Shown one piece after another: positions 1-9,993 of a stretch of 64,000 nucleotides of DNA. Origin of the DNA: Paracoccaceae bacterium. GTDB taxonomy: Bacteria > Pseudomonadota > Alphaproteobacteria > Rhodobacterales > Rhodobacteraceae. The notes below the pieces were generated by a model. The model saw only the letters and a program-made list of their open reading frames with translations, made no database searches and was not told the origin of the DNA. Every line of letters begins with the position of its first letter. Position 1 is the first letter of the stretch. Where the stretch lies: contig JAFMKS010000003.1 in assembly GCA_017852835.1 (NCBI GenBank), forward strand, positions 9,535 to 73,534. Direction: 5' to 3'. Position numbers and translations under genes: made by a program.

Positions 1-79
1 TATCCGAAGTTTGCGCCGCCAATGGTGCGGCCATCAATGCCGCCGCAAAAAGGGTAGATGTCAGTACACGTCGCGTCAT
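1..79 (-). CDS. N-terminal fragment of a secreted protein (signal peptide MTRRVLTSTLFAAALMAAPLAAQTSD...), truncated by the window edge
   Basis: ATG on the minus strand at 77-79; hydrophobic signal-peptide-like N-terminus; open to the window edge. Confidence 0.45.
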   Translation of the reverse strand, partial: MTRRVLTSTLFAAALMAAPLAAQTSD

Positions 80-152
80 GGTTGCCTGCATTTTTTCTAA
101 GGGTGTGCGCAGCTTAGTAAACGAGGCGGCATCTGACAATGGCCTTTCGATT

Positions 153-374
153 TCACCAATGGGGTGGGCGTTGATCGGCCACATATTCAATGCCTTCGCT
201 TTCGCGCTCAGCCTCGCGTTGCATCAACATCCCAACGCGACGTTCAAGCGCCTCAATCAGCTTGGATTGGTCGGCGACAATATCCGACAGTTCGTCATTT
301 ACCTTAATATGATGTGCCAAAGCTGTTTCCAAATCCACAAGGCGACGTTCAACATCGTGACCATTTTGATCCAT
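153..374 (-). CDS. slyX: SlyX family protein
   Basis: Short coiled-coil protein ending RPPHW, as in SlyX (PPHY-type tail); start chosen at MDQNGHDVERRL. Confidence 0.7.
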   Translation of the reverse strand: MDQNGHDVERRLVDLETALAHHIKVNDELSDIVADQSKLIEALERRVGMLMQREAERESEGIEYVADQRPPHW

Positions 375-498
375 TCGGGCATCCTTTCGCACAGAGATTT
401 ACCTATGCATTGAACCCTCTGCCCAGAAAATGCAATAGTTTCAACAAATCTTGGCCCTGTCGTTATGTCAGGTTACGCATCAAGATAACGAGTTTTGA

Positions 499-1120
499 AT
501 CTGGGACGAGCATGGCAACGATTTTACGGCGCAATTTGATTTCTGTGACCGAAGGGCCGAGGGATTATTTCGCCAATACGCAAACGTTGCCCTTGCTGGG
601 ACGTCGATGGGGGCCTTTGGCGCACTTGGGTTTGCGCATCTGGCGCCTGGATCAACGGTGATCGCGTTCAGCCCACAAACAACGCTGGATCAATCAATTG
701 CGCCATGGGATCGCCGTTTTGGAAGGGTATGAAACAAGATTGGAGCCTGCCCTATTCAGGTGTGACGCAACACTTGGATCAGGTTGGTAAAATCTACGCA
801 GTTTATGACCCATACATCGAACAAGATAGGCTGCATATTGAGCGTATTCAGCACCCAAACCTTGTCCCGCTAAGGTGATCGGCCTAGGTCACAAATCCGC
901 AATGGTTTTGCGCCGCATGGATCAATTAAAACCGATCATGTCGGGCGCCATTAGAGGCACGCTGACGCAATCGGAATTTTACCAACGCAATCGTGATCGT
1001 AAAAATGTTTTGGTCTATCGTCGCAATATCGAAGAATATCTTACCGAATGCGGCAAGGAACATCGCGTTGGCAGATTTCGTCGCGCGTTTAAACTGCGCC
1101 GTGCCGCCCGCGAAGCGTAA
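499..1120 (+). pseudogene. Remnant of an alpha/beta-hydrolase-like Rhodobacterales conserved protein (AGTSMGAFGAL nucleophile-elbow motif)
   Basis: Continuous protein similarity over three frames: EGLFRQYANVALAGTSMGAFGALGFAHLAPGSTVIAFSPQTTLDQSIAPWDRRF / WKGMKQDWSLPYSGV...NLVPL / KVIGLGHKSAMVLRRMDQL...; shifts near 720 and 872; upstream in-frame stop at 496-498. Confidence 0.75.
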
Positions 1121-1175
1121 TATTTTGTGAATTCCATCTCTTTTCATTTCGAATTTCTTGGCTATAGTTGCACAC

Positions 1176-1256
1176 ATGTTGAATTCTAGTGCCATATCAC
1201 CGCGCCAAACCCTTCTGGGTCCACTGGCGCTCGGCCTCCTACTAAGCAGCCTCTGA
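1176..1256 (+). CDS. leuL: Leucine-rich leader peptide MLNSSAISPRQTLLGPLALGLLLSSL (9 Leu of 26)
   Basis: Small ORF upstream of leuA with Leu codon cluster (ctc ggc ctc cta cta agc agc ctc tga) followed by inverted repeats. Confidence 0.7.
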   Translation: MLNSSAISPRQTLLGPLALGLLLSSL

Positions 1257-1324
1257 GCGTGCCATATCCGGTGCGTCCGCTCAGAGGAGACAGCAGAGCG
1301 CACCGACATGACACCGCTTAGTAG
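1239..1324 (+). promoter_or_regulatory. Putative leu attenuator / leader RNA structure
   Basis: Nested perfect inverted repeats: ctactaagc (1239-1247)/gcttagtag (1316-1324), cctctgagcg (1250-1259)/cgctcagagg (1278-1287); also ggtgcg (1270-1275)/cgcacc (1299-1304). Confidence 0.65.
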
Positions 1325-1345
1325 ACATAGAAAAAGAGAACTCAG

Positions 1346-2914
1346 ATGACACAATCCGACAACAAAGACCGCGTGGTGATCTTTGACACGACGTTGCGCG
1401 ACGGTGAACAATCCCCTGGCGCAACAATGACGCATGACGAAAAGCTTGAGATTGCCGAGCTTTTGGACGACATGGGCGTTGATATTATCGAGGCTGGTTT
1501 TCCCATCGCATCAGAGGGCGATTTTCGCGCCGTATCCGAAATCGCAAAACGCACTAAGAATTCAGTTATTTGCGGCCTAGCCCGTGCAAATTTCGGCGAT
1601 ATTGATCGCTGTTGGGAGGCCGTGCGCAATTCGGAACGCCCGCGCATCCACACATTCATCGGCACATCGCCATTGCACCGCGCGATCCCAAATCTGGATC
1701 AGGATCAAATGGCAGACCGTATTCATGAAACAGTGACACATGCGCGCAATTTGTGTGACAATATCCAATGGTCGCCCATGGATGCCACACGCACTGAACA
1801 TGACTATCTGTGCCGCGTTGTTGAAATCGCGATCAAGGCAGGTGCAACAACAATCAACATCCCCGATACCGTGGGATACACAGCCCCCGTTGAAAGCGCC
1901 GATTTGATCCGCATGTTGATTGAAAAGGTTCCAGGTGCGGATGACATCATCTTTGCAACGCATTGTCACAATGACCTTGGGATGGCGACGGCAAATTCGT
2001 TGGCGGCCGTCGAAGGCGGTGCGCGTCAAATCGAATGTACCATCAACGGGCTTGGTGAACGCGCGGGCAATACAGCGTTAGAAGAAGTTGTCATGGCATT
2101 GAAAGTGCGGGGCGATATCATGCCCTATTTCACAGGCATCGACACAACCAAGATCATGAACATTTCACGCCGCGTTGCATCGGTTTCGGGCTTCCCCGTG
2201 CAGTTTAACAAAGCAATCGTTGGTAAAAACGCCTTTGCCCATGAAAGCGGCATTCACCAAGATGGCATGCTGAAAAACGCAGAAACCTTTGAAATTATGC
2301 GCCCCGAGGATGTTGGCCTGTCTGAAACAAACTTGGTTATGGGCAAACACTCTGGCCGTGCGGCCCTACGCTCTAAATTGGAAGATTTGGGATATGTGTT
2401 GGCCGACAATCAGTTGAAAGACGTGTTTGTCCGTTTCAAGGAATTGGCAGATCGCAAGAAAGAGGTCTATGACGAAGATCTAATTGCATTGATGCGCGCG
2501 GGCGAAGATGCGGAAAATGATCACATTACGTTGAAATCACTCCGCGTGGTCTGCGGAACGGGTGAACCACAAACCGCAGAAATGACATTGGTCATCGGCG
2601 GGAAAGAGGTATCCACAACCGCCGCAGGCGACGGACCTGTTGACGCAACATTCAACGCGGTAAAGGCGCTTTACGGACACAAAGCACGTTTGCAATTATA
2701 CCAAGTTCACGCCGTGACCGAAGGCACAGATGCCCAAGCCACCGTCAGTGTCCGCATGGAAGAGAATGGAAATATCGCAACGGGCCAATCGGCAGACACA
2801 GATACGGTTGTGGCAAGCGCCAAAGCCTATCTGAACGCGCTAAACCGCCTATACGTCCGCCGCGGTCGTCTCGGTGAAGACCAGCGTGAAGTGAACTGGA
2901 AAGACGTGTCTTAA
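1346..2914 (+). CDS. leuA: 2-isopropylmalate synthase
   Basis: 522 aa; FDTTLRDGEQSPGATM, HCHNDLGMATANSLAAVEGGA, NGLGERAGNTALEE motifs. Confidence 0.95.
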   Translation: MTQSDNKDRVVIFDTTLRDGEQSPGATMTHDEKLEIAELLDDMGVDIIEAGFPIASEGDFRAVSEIAKRTKNSVICGLARANFGDIDRCWEAVRNSERPRIHTFIGTSPLHRAIPNLDQDQMADRIHETVTHARNLCDNIQWSPMDATRTEHDYLCRVVEIAIKAGATTINIPDTVGYTAPVESADLIRMLIEKVPGADDIIFATHCHNDLGMATANSLAAVEGGARQIECTINGLGERAGNTALEEVVMALKVRGDIMPYFTGIDTTKIMNISRRVASVSGFPVQFNKAIVGKNAFAHESGIHQDGMLKNAETFEIMRPEDVGLSETNLVMGKHSGRAALRSKLEDLGYVLADNQLKDVFVRFKELADRKKEVYDEDLIALMRAGEDAENDHITLKSLRVVCGTGEPQTAEMTLVIGGKEVSTTAAGDGPVDATFNAVKALYGHKARLQLYQVHAVTEGTDAQATVSVRMEENGNIATGQSADTDTVVASAKAYLNALNRLYVRRGRLGEDQREVNWKDVS

Positions 2915-2946
2915 TCTAAGGCACAGCAGCTTTTGTTTTCAGACTT

Positions 2947-2979
2947 ATACGACATGCGAAAACTGTTTGCGTGTCGTAT
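2947..2979. terminator. Hairpin between convergent leuA and RNase E/G gene
   Basis: atacgacatgc / gcgtgtcgtat inverted repeat (one G-U); no strong T-tract. Confidence 0.45.
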
Positions 2980-3004
2980 TCTAAAAAATTCACAATCATA
3001 ATTT

Positions 3005-4012
3005 CTAAAACGGAACACGCACCCTTGCGCGTTGTAGCTCGATCAGGCCCATGGAGGTCCAGCCGACGAAATTCGTTTCCACAGAATCTTTTCGCAGCGC
3101 GGCCTTAAGGGCGCTTTCCACTGTCTTGCGGTCTTTCTTCGGCATTGGGGCGGGGTCGATCACGATCTGGCCGCCCAAGCCACGTAACCGCAATTGGCGC
3201 GGTAAATCGCGGACCATGGCGATATTCGCCTTTATACCCGCAGCAGGCGATGTATCTTTGCCTGTATTCACATCAACCGTTACAAAAGCGCGCGTGGGTT
3301 CCACGTAATAATGCCCGCCATCAATGCGCACGGCGGGGTATCTCAAATCCTCAATCATGTCCAAAACACCATGCGTTTCAAAACACCCCGCCTCGGTCAC
3401 AACATCAGCGGGGGCCGTCCATTCACGCCAGCCAAGAGTATGCGGGGTATCCGCCTCAACCAACAGCTCTGGTTCCCCATCCTGATCGGCCATAACGGCA
3501 CTGGCAAGACCCAGCATGTTTTGCGCATCGTCCAAAATGTCTTCATCATCCGCATCAGCACAGCTGGACCGCAGGATCATCCCATATTCAAATGGGTCCA
3601 ACCTTTCACGAATAATCTGCAGCAGGGCATCACGGCGATCATCATCCTTGATACTGCGGGATATATTCAATCCAGGCGCATCAGGCGTCACAATCACATA
3701 TCGGCTTTTGAACAAGATCTTTGACGTCACTGGAATGGCCTTGCCCGCCTCTGCAAAACCGCTGACCTGCACCAATAGGGTTTGACCCGGCGCTAATCCT
3801 TTCACCTGACGCAAAAACGCGGGGCCATCCGGGGTTTTCAAAAACATGCCCCCCTGCCCCTTCACGGGGCGGTCCGCAACAGCACGATAAACTGTTCCCG
3901 GTGCGGGCAAATCCGTTTCCAAAAACAAATCCTGCAGCTTGCCATCCTCGACAAGTGCTGCCGCCTGACGGTCATTCATATGATCGAGAAGGATTTGTCG
4001 TCCTTTCATCAT
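3005..4012 (-). CDS. Ribonuclease E/G family protein (short form)
   Basis: RNase E/G-type catalytic region [49 protein letters not shown]; start [10 protein letters not shown] overlaps the maf stop. Confidence 0.8.
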   Translation of the reverse strand: MMKGRQILLDHMNDRQAAALVEDGKLQDLFLETDLPAPGTVYRAVADRPVKGQGGMFLKTPDGPAFLRQVKGLAPGQTLLVQVSGFAEAGKAIPVTSKILFKSRYVIVTPDAPGLNISRSIKDDDRRDALLQIIRERLDPFEYGMILRSSCADADDEDILDDAQNMLGLASAVMADQDGEPELLVEADTPHTLGWREWTAPADVVTEAGCFETHGVLDMIEDLRYPAVRIDGGHYYVEPTRAFVTVDVNTGKDTSPAAGIKANIAMVRDLPRQLRLRGLGGQIVIDPAPMPKKDRKTVESALKAALRKDSVETNFVGWTSMGLIELQRARVRVPF

Positions 4013-4584
4013 GTCGCTCCGAATGTTGAAATGCCAGCCGCGTTTAACAGCGCATAGGTTTCCGCCACTGGCAGACCCATGATTGCGGAATACGATCCGC
4101 TGATCCATGGCACGAACGCCCCTGCGGGACCTTGGATACCGTATCCGCCTGCTTTGCCCTTCCAATCGCCTGTGGACAGATAGGCGTCAATTTCAGCAGC
4201 ACTGAGCACCTTCATTTTGACGATACTAACGCAATCCTTCTGCCATATGGTGTCCGCCTTTTTCACAGCAACTGAAGTGATGACGCGATGGCGACGACCT
4301 GACATTTTTTGCAAAAATGCGCGTGCTTCATCCGCATCTGCGGGTTTGCCCAAAATCTGACGGCCAAGCGCAACTGTCGTGTCGCCGCACAGGGCAACCT
4401 CATCCGCGCCAAGTGTGATGCCATCCACTTTTGATCGTGTCACACGATTGCAATAATTGCGCGGAAGTTCCCCAACCAGTGGGGTTTCATCCACATCAGG
4501 CGGGCGTACATCATAAATATGCACACCAAGTTGCCCCAACAGCTCTTTTCGCCTCGGGCTGCCTGATCCAAGAACAAGTTTCAC
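4009..4584 (-). CDS. maf: Maf-like nucleoside triphosphate pyrophosphatase
   Basis: [18 protein letters not shown]...[16 protein letters not shown] motifs; adjacent to infA. Confidence 0.92.
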   Translation of the reverse strand: MKLVLGSGSPRRKELLGQLGVHIYDVRPPDVDETPLVGELPRNYCNRVTRSKVDGITLGADEVALCGDTTVALGRQILGKPADADEARAFLQKMSGRRHRVITSVAVKKADTIWQKDCVSIVKMKVLSAAEIDAYLSTGDWKGKAGGYGIQGPAGAFVPWISGSYSAIMGLPVAETYALLNAAGISTFGAT

Positions 4585-4803
4585 TTACTTGAAACGATAA
4601 TTGATCCGACCTTTGGTCAGGTCATAGGGTGTCATTTCCACCTGAACGCGGTCACCTGCCAAAACCCGAATACGGTTTTTGCGCATTTTTCCTGCCATAT
4701 GTGCGTTGATCTCATGGCCATTTTCAAGCTCGACCAGAAACGTCGCATTTGGCAAGAGTTCCTTAACGACACCTGGAAATTCGAGCAATTCTTCCTTGGC
4801 CAT
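4585..4803 (-). CDS. infA: Translation initiation factor IF-1
   Basis: 72 aa, [67 protein letters not shown]. Confidence 0.98.
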   Translation of the reverse strand: MAKEELLEFPGVVKELLPNATFLVELENGHEINAHMAGKMRKNRIRVLAGDRVQVEMTPYDLTKGRINYRFK

Positions 4804-4878
4804 AGTCTCTCCTACATATTATTACGTGGTGCGCAGTATATCGCGCATGGCGCTAAATGTATCTATTTTTGAAAATTT

Positions 4879-5766
4879 TCAAGAGGATTCATCGGAAACT
4901 GTGACAACAGGGACAGATAGATCACGCATATCTTGTTCGCTCCAGTGGGTTCGGTTCAAAACAACGCCGTCTTTGCGCACCGCTTTGATCGCATCCAGAT
5001 CGATGTCGCAATATGTCCATCCGGGCGCTCCAATTTCACCCAAGGCCATTACACCATCGGCGGGAAACCCACGATCAGGGGGACCAAAAACCCCGCCCGT
5101 TCCCGTTGCCTCATCCACTCCGTTAAAGCGGGCCTCATTGCTAAGCAGCGATGACATGACAGATACACATTGATTTTCCAACGCACGCGCCATTGCACCA
5201 ATGCGAACGCGCCAATATCCATGCATCGCTTCGGTGCAGGATGGCACCAACAGCACATCCACATCCTTTAACGCGCGGCCCAATTTCGGAAACTCACTAT
5301 CATAACAAATTAAAATACCAAATCGCCCCAGATCCGTTTCGATGACATTCAAGGGATTTCCATGTTCAACACACCATTCTTCGCGCTCAAATCGGGTCAT
5401 GATTTGTTTATCCTGCAGGATATAGGCGCCGCTGGGATCAAAAACACCCAAACGGTTTACATAACGGCCATCATCCCATACGGGCGCGCTACCTGATAAA
5501 ATGTGGACGCCATATCGTTTTGCAAGGTTCTTATATGTCTCGCAAATCCGATCGAATACATCTGAAACCGATGACAGCGCGGTTTCCATTTTTGCGGCAC
5601 GTTCCTCACCCGCAAGCGATGAAAGCTCCATCGATGCATATTCAGGAAAAACCAGAAATTCGGCCCCGTGATCAGCAGCGTCGGCGACCCAGTGATCTAG
5701 TTTTTGTTCATATTCGTCCCAAGAATTTAACCAGGTGATGGGATAAGCCGCCGTCGCAATACGCAT
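4879..5766 (-). CDS. Carbon-nitrogen hydrolase (nitrilase superfamily)
   Basis: FPEYASME, KQIMTRFEREEW, ILICYDSEFP catalytic triad context; start chosen at MRIATAAYPI. Confidence 0.88.
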   Translation of the reverse strand: MRIATAAYPITWLNSWDEYEQKLDHWVADAADHGAEFLVFPEYASMELSSLAGEERAAKMETALSSVSDVFDRICETYKNLAKRYGVHILSGSAPVWDDGRYVNRLGVFDPSGAYILQDKQIMTRFEREEWCVEHGNPLNVIETDLGRFGILICYDSEFPKLGRALKDVDVLLVPSCTEAMHGYWRVRIGAMARALENQCVSVMSSLLSNEARFNGVDEATGTGGVFGPPDRGFPADGVMALGEIGAPGWTYCDIDLDAIKAVRKDGVVLNRTHWSEQDMRDLSVPVVTVSDESS

Positions 5767-5821
5767 GATGTCCTCGACCATTTTCGGACAGGCTACCGCG
5801 ATCCGCACCATTCGCCAAAGA

Positions 5822-5845
5822 AAAAGAGGGCCGAAACCCTCTTTT
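5822..5845 (-). terminator. Rho-independent terminator of the tesA transcript (minus strand)
   Basis: aaaagaggg ccgaaa ccctctttt stem-loop; minus-strand T-tract follows. Confidence 0.75.
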
Positions 5846-6030
5846 CCTCTGCAATAGTCGTCAAATGCGCGATGCGCATACTCGTTACCTGCAAACACAA
5901 AAAATATACTCGTGACGCATCACATCGGATGCCCCTTTAGAAGGCCTGCATTCCGGCGCGGGATGAATACAGCACAAAGTCTATACAATGAGGTAAAAGG
6001 ATAGGCTTTGAGTATTGCGCCAAGTACGGC

Positions 6031-6729
6031 TTAGTTTGGGGCCGCCTGCGTGATCATTTCCATAAAAATTGGTCCAACTGATTCTACGACCTTTTTCACG
6101 CCTGTGGCGTTGGGATGGATGCCATCTGGTTGAAAATACTGGGACGCACTTTCATCCAATTGGCCGTCGGTGATGAATGGTTCAAAAAAACTGGGAATAT
6201 AAAGCGCACCATACTTGTCCGCTAACTCAGGAAAGATTTGGTCAAACTTCTGTTTGTAATCGGGGCCATAATTGTTGGGGGCATGGGTGCCCACTACCAA
6301 AAGGGCAACTTGGGCCTTCTGCAATTCGTCCAATATGCCCATCAGGTTCGCGTGGACAACTTCGGGGGCAATTCCACGCAGCACATCGTTACCGCCCAAC
6401 GCAACAACCGCCGCATCCAATCCCGGTTCAATGGACCATGCAACACGTTCCAACCCACCTGCGGTTGTGTCCCCAGACACCCCTGCATTGATCAAACGCA
6501 CGTCCTTACGCTGGGAATTCACATAGCGTTGCAGCTGCGGGACAAGTCCATTTTCAGGAACCAATCCATACCCATGGGTTAGGCTGTCCCCCAACATCAG
6601 AACATCGATGCGTTCATCCGCTTTGGCAAACGAGGCACAGATCAGAAAACATGCCAACAGCATCTTGCCCATGGTAGCCAAAGGCCCATATGAGAAAGGC
6701 AAGTTCAATATAAGGCCGAATTGTTTCAT
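6031..6729 (-). CDS. tesA: Arylesterase / SGNH-GDSL hydrolase (TesA-like); alternative start at 6672
   Basis: VLMLGDSLTHGYGL, ALGGNDVLRG, DGIHPNATG blocks; divergent from ybbA/ybbP homologues as in other proteobacteria. Confidence 0.85.
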   Translation of the reverse strand: MKQFGLILNLPFSYGPLATMGKMLLACFLICASFAKADERIDVLMLGDSLTHGYGLVPENGLVPQLQRYVNSQRKDVRLINAGVSGDTTAGGLERVAWSIEPGLDAAVVALGGNDVLRGIAPEVVHANLMGILDELQKAQVALLVVGTHAPNNYGPDYKQKFDQIFPELADKYGALYIPSFFEPFITDGQLDESASQYFQPDGIHPNATGVKKVVESVGPIFMEMITQAAPN

Positions 6730-7411
6730 GACGTCCCCCATTATTTCCCTATCAAATGTATATCTTTCCCTAGAAAGCAATGCTGGAACAGTTGAGATTT
6801 TGAAAAACATCTCACTTGACGTGTCGGCAGGTGAAAGTTTGGGGTTAATTGGCCCTTCTGGTTCGGGAAAATCCTCACTCCTCATGCTTCTTGGTGGGTT
6901 AGAGCGCGCCAGCAGTGGGATGGTGAATATTGCGGGAACGGACCTGTCACGGCAAAGCGAAGATCAACTTGCATTGCTGCGGCGCGATCAAATGGGGATT
7001 GTGTTTCAATCGTTCCATTTGATCCCAACGATGACGGCGCTTGAAAATGTGGCAACACCGTTGGAATTGGCGGGGGTGCACGATGCGTTTAGCAAAGCAC
7101 AAGAGTCCTTGGATGTTGTGGGCCTTGCCCATCGGCATGATCACTACCCAGCGCAGCTGTCAGGGGGTGAACAACAGCGTGTTGCACTTGCCCGCGCAGT
7201 TGTTGCACGGCCCAAAATTCTACTGGCCGATGAACCAACAGGCAACCTAGATGGTCCAAACGGAACTGCGATTATGGATTTATTGTTTTCCCTGCGCGAC
7301 CAATTCGGATCAACCCTAATATTGGTGACGCATGATCCAGTTTTGGCAAATCGCTGTGATCGTACCATTCGCTTGCGCGATGGTATGATGGATCAAGAGG
7401 TCTCTCAATGA
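6728..7411 (+). CDS. ABC transporter ATP-binding protein (YbbA/LolD-like)
   Basis: GPSGSGKSSLL Walker A, LSGGEQQRVALARA signature, LLADEPTGNLD Walker B. Confidence 0.92.
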   Translation: MTSPIISLSNVYLSLESNAGTVEILKNISLDVSAGESLGLIGPSGSGKSSLLMLLGGLERASSGMVNIAGTDLSRQSEDQLALLRRDQMGIVFQSFHLIPTMTALENVATPLELAGVHDAFSKAQESLDVVGLAHRHDHYPAQLSGGEQQRVALARAVVARPKILLADEPTGNLDGPNGTAIMDLLFSLRDQFGSTLILVTHDPVLANRCDRTIRLRDGMMDQEVSQ

Positions 7412-9936
7412 GCTGGCGCGTCTCTGGCAAAATTGCGCGGCGTGAATTGCGCTCGGGTCTGAGCGGGTTTCGCATACTGATTGCCTGCTTGGCGCTGGGT
7501 GTTGCGGCAATTGCTGCGGTCGGCACCGTGCGCAGTGGCATTCAAGCGGGCCTTGTTTCGGAAGGTGCCGCCCTATTGGGCGGAGACGCAGAGGCCGAAT
7601 TCACCAATCGCTTTGCAACCGACGATGAACGCGCATGGATGGAAAATCGGGCTGATGCCATTTCGCAGATCGTTGATTTTCGGTCCATGGCTGTCGTCGA
7701 ACGTGATGGCGTCACAGAACGTGGCCTGACACAAATCAAAGCAATTGATGAATTCTATCCCCTTTATGGGACCCCGAAACTGCAGTCTGGCAACGCATTT
7801 GACACAGCTTTTCAACAAACTGGCGCGCATCCACCTGCACTGATGGAGCGTTTGTTGGCAGATCGCCTTGCTCTGAACATTGGTGAGCCGTTCAAACTGG
7901 GAACTGCGACGTTCCAATTGGCGGATGTCATCACCTACATCCCAGATGGCGCAGGTGACGGTTTTGGCCTTGGGCCGCGAACCATCGTGATGAGCAAAGA
8001 TTTGGAAAATTCTGGTCTTCTCGCCTCGGGCACTTTGTTTAGCACACAATACAGGATGAAACTGCCCAGTGGCACGAATTTAGACACACTTGCCTCCATG
8101 GTGGAAACCGATCTGGCCTCAAGCGGCCTACGCTGGCGTGATGCACGAGAGGCATCGCCAAGCATCGCAGAGTTCGTTGATCGACTGGGGTCGTTTTTGA
8201 TCCTTGTTGGACTTGCGGGTTTGGCGGTTGGGGGGATTGGCGTTTCCTCAGCCGTGCGCACATATCTGGACCGCAAAACCAGCGTGATCGCGACGCTGCG
8301 CAGTATTGGTGCGGATAACGCCACTGTTTTTCAAACCTATTTTTTACAAATCGCTGCATTATCTACAATCGGTATCTTAATCGGCCTTATTCTGGGGATC
8401 GGCGCGCCCATTGCTATCGAACCCGTTTTGTCAGCGACGCTTCCCTTTCCCATCACGCTGACCGTCTTTGCACGCCCTATTATTGAGGCCACATTATACG
8501 GAGCACTTGCCGCACTGATCTTTACGATTTGGCCGTTGGCGCGTGCGAAAAACATCAAGGCCGCAATTCTGTTTCGCGACGGCGGTGGAACGGCCGCGCG
8601 GCTACCCCGCCCGATTTACGTAATCATCACCTTGGGCCTAACGATGATATTGCTTGCCTCTGCCTGCTATTTCACAGGTTCCATCGCTCTGACCCTATGG
8701 ACCGCAGTGGGTGTGATTGGGGCATTGGCAATTTTGTCAATCGCAGCCATTGCTATTCGCAAACTTGCTCATCGTTTGCAAAGCTGGTCCAAAGGGCGTT
8801 CCACGTTACGCTGGGCACTTTGTGCGATTGGCGGCACATCCGAAGGAGCAACTGCGGTCATTTTGTCGATCGGACTGGGTCTTTCGGTCTTGGCTTCAAT
8901 TGGGCAAATTGATGGAAACCTAAGACAGGCCATTAAACAGGATCTACCGGGCGTTGCGCCGTCATATTTCTTTGTCGATATTCAGAAATCCCAAATGCCA
9001 GAATTCCGAGAGATATTGAAAGCGGATGAACACGTCAGCGATTTTGAAGAGGCTCCTATGCTGCGCGGGATCGTTTCGACAATCAACGACAAACCCGCCG
9101 CCGAGGTTGCAGGGGACCATTGGGTGATCCAAGGGGATCGTGGTCTGACGTATTCCGCCGCCCCTGGTGAGGATACAGAAATTACGCAGGGTGAATGGTG
9201 GCCTGAGGATTACACAGGCCCGCCCCAAATCAGCTTTGCCGCTGAAGAAGGGGCTGAGATGGGCCTGGAACTGGGCGATAAGATCACCATGAATATTTTG
9301 GGCCGTGACATTACGGGCACCATCACGAGTTTCCGAAACGTTGATTTTTCAACCGCTGGGATTGGATTTATCATGACGATGAACCCCTCTGCGCTTGCGG
9401 GCGCTCCGCACAGTTTTATCGCAACGGTCTATACCACCCCGGAGCATGAAGCCGCCCTTTTGCACACCTTGGCCGAGGCTTTTCCAAACATCACCGCGAT
9501 CCGCGTAAAGGACGCCATTGATCGTGTGTCCACAGTCCTAAATTCCATCGCCTCGGCTACTGCATATGGGGCAATGGCGACCTTGCTGACAGGATTTTTG
9601 GTGTTGATCGGGTCGGCCGCCTCTGCCCTACACACGCGCCGCTATGAGGCCGCAATTCTAAAGACATTGGGCGCGACGCGGCATTCCATTTTGACCAGTT
9701 TTGCACTACGCGCGGCGATGATGGGTGCGTCGGCGGGCATAGTGGCAATTGGGGCAGGCGCACTTGGCGGATGGGCCGTTACATATTTTGTGATGGAGAC
9801 TGATTTTTCAGTCATCTGGCCAAACGCCTTCGCGGTTGTTGTTGGGGGCGTTTTAGCGAATGTTTTGGCCAACCTTGCATTTGCAATGCGGGCGTTAAAC
9901 GCACCCGCGGCACAAATCCTGCGGGCGCGCGAATAG
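7408..9936 (+). CDS. FtsX-like ABC transporter permease (YbbP-like)
   Basis: 842 aa; multiple TM segments, VSSAVRTYLDRKTSVIATLRSIGA and ARRYEAAILKTLGATR-type FtsX motifs; overlaps the ATPase gene. Confidence 0.9.
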   Translation: MSWRVSGKIARRELRSGLSGFRILIACLALGVAAIAAVGTVRSGIQAGLVSEGAALLGGDAEAEFTNRFATDDERAWMENRADAISQIVDFRSMAVVERDGVTERGLTQIKAIDEFYPLYGTPKLQSGNAFDTAFQQTGAHPPALMERLLADRLALNIGEPFKLGTATFQLADVITYIPDGAGDGFGLGPRTIVMSKDLENSGLLASGTLFSTQYRMKLPSGTNLDTLASMVETDLASSGLRWRDAREASPSIAEFVDRLGSFLILVGLAGLAVGGIGVSSAVRTYLDRKTSVIATLRSIGADNATVFQTYFLQIAALSTIGILIGLILGIGAPIAIEPVLSATLPFPITLTVFARPIIEATLYGALAALIFTIWPLARAKNIKAAILFRDGGGTAARLPRPIYVIITLGLTMILLASACYFTGSIALTLWTAVGVIGALAILSIAAIAIRKLAHRLQSWSKGRSTLRWALCAIGGTSEGATAVILSIGLGLSVLASIGQIDGNLRQAIKQDLPGVAPSYFFVDIQKSQMPEFREILKADEHVSDFEEAPMLRGIVSTINDKPAAEVAGDHWVIQGDRGLTYSAAPGEDTEITQGEWWPEDYTGPPQISFAAEEGAEMGLELGDKITMNILGRDITGTITSFRNVDFSTAGIGFIMTMNPSALAGAPHSFIATVYTTPEHEAALLHTLAEAFPNITAIRVKDAIDRVSTVLNSIASATAYGAMATLLTGFLVLIGSAASALHTRRYEAAILKTLGATRHSILTSFALRAAMMGASAGIVAIGAGALGGWAVTYFVMETDFSVIWPNAFAVVVGGVLANVLANLAFAMRALNAPAAQILRARE

Positions 9937-9993
9937 TGTTCCGATGAAATCTGCGGTATACCTGACATCAACCAATCGGCATAAGGGGCAGAT

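Noticed and set aside
926-1435. 169-aa minus-strand ORF spanning the leu leader
   Set aside because: Antisense to a recognisable pseudogene, leader peptide and leuA start; no homology features.
5846-5898. GTG-started N-terminal extension of the nitrilase ORF (MFAGNEYAHRAFDDYCRGKEGFGPLF...)
   Set aside because: It runs through the tesA intrinsic terminator hairpin, so the downstream ATG at 5766 is the likelier start.
7573-8049. 158-aa minus-strand ORF inside the ybbP-like permease gene
   Set aside because: Antisense shadow of a clear FtsX-type permease.
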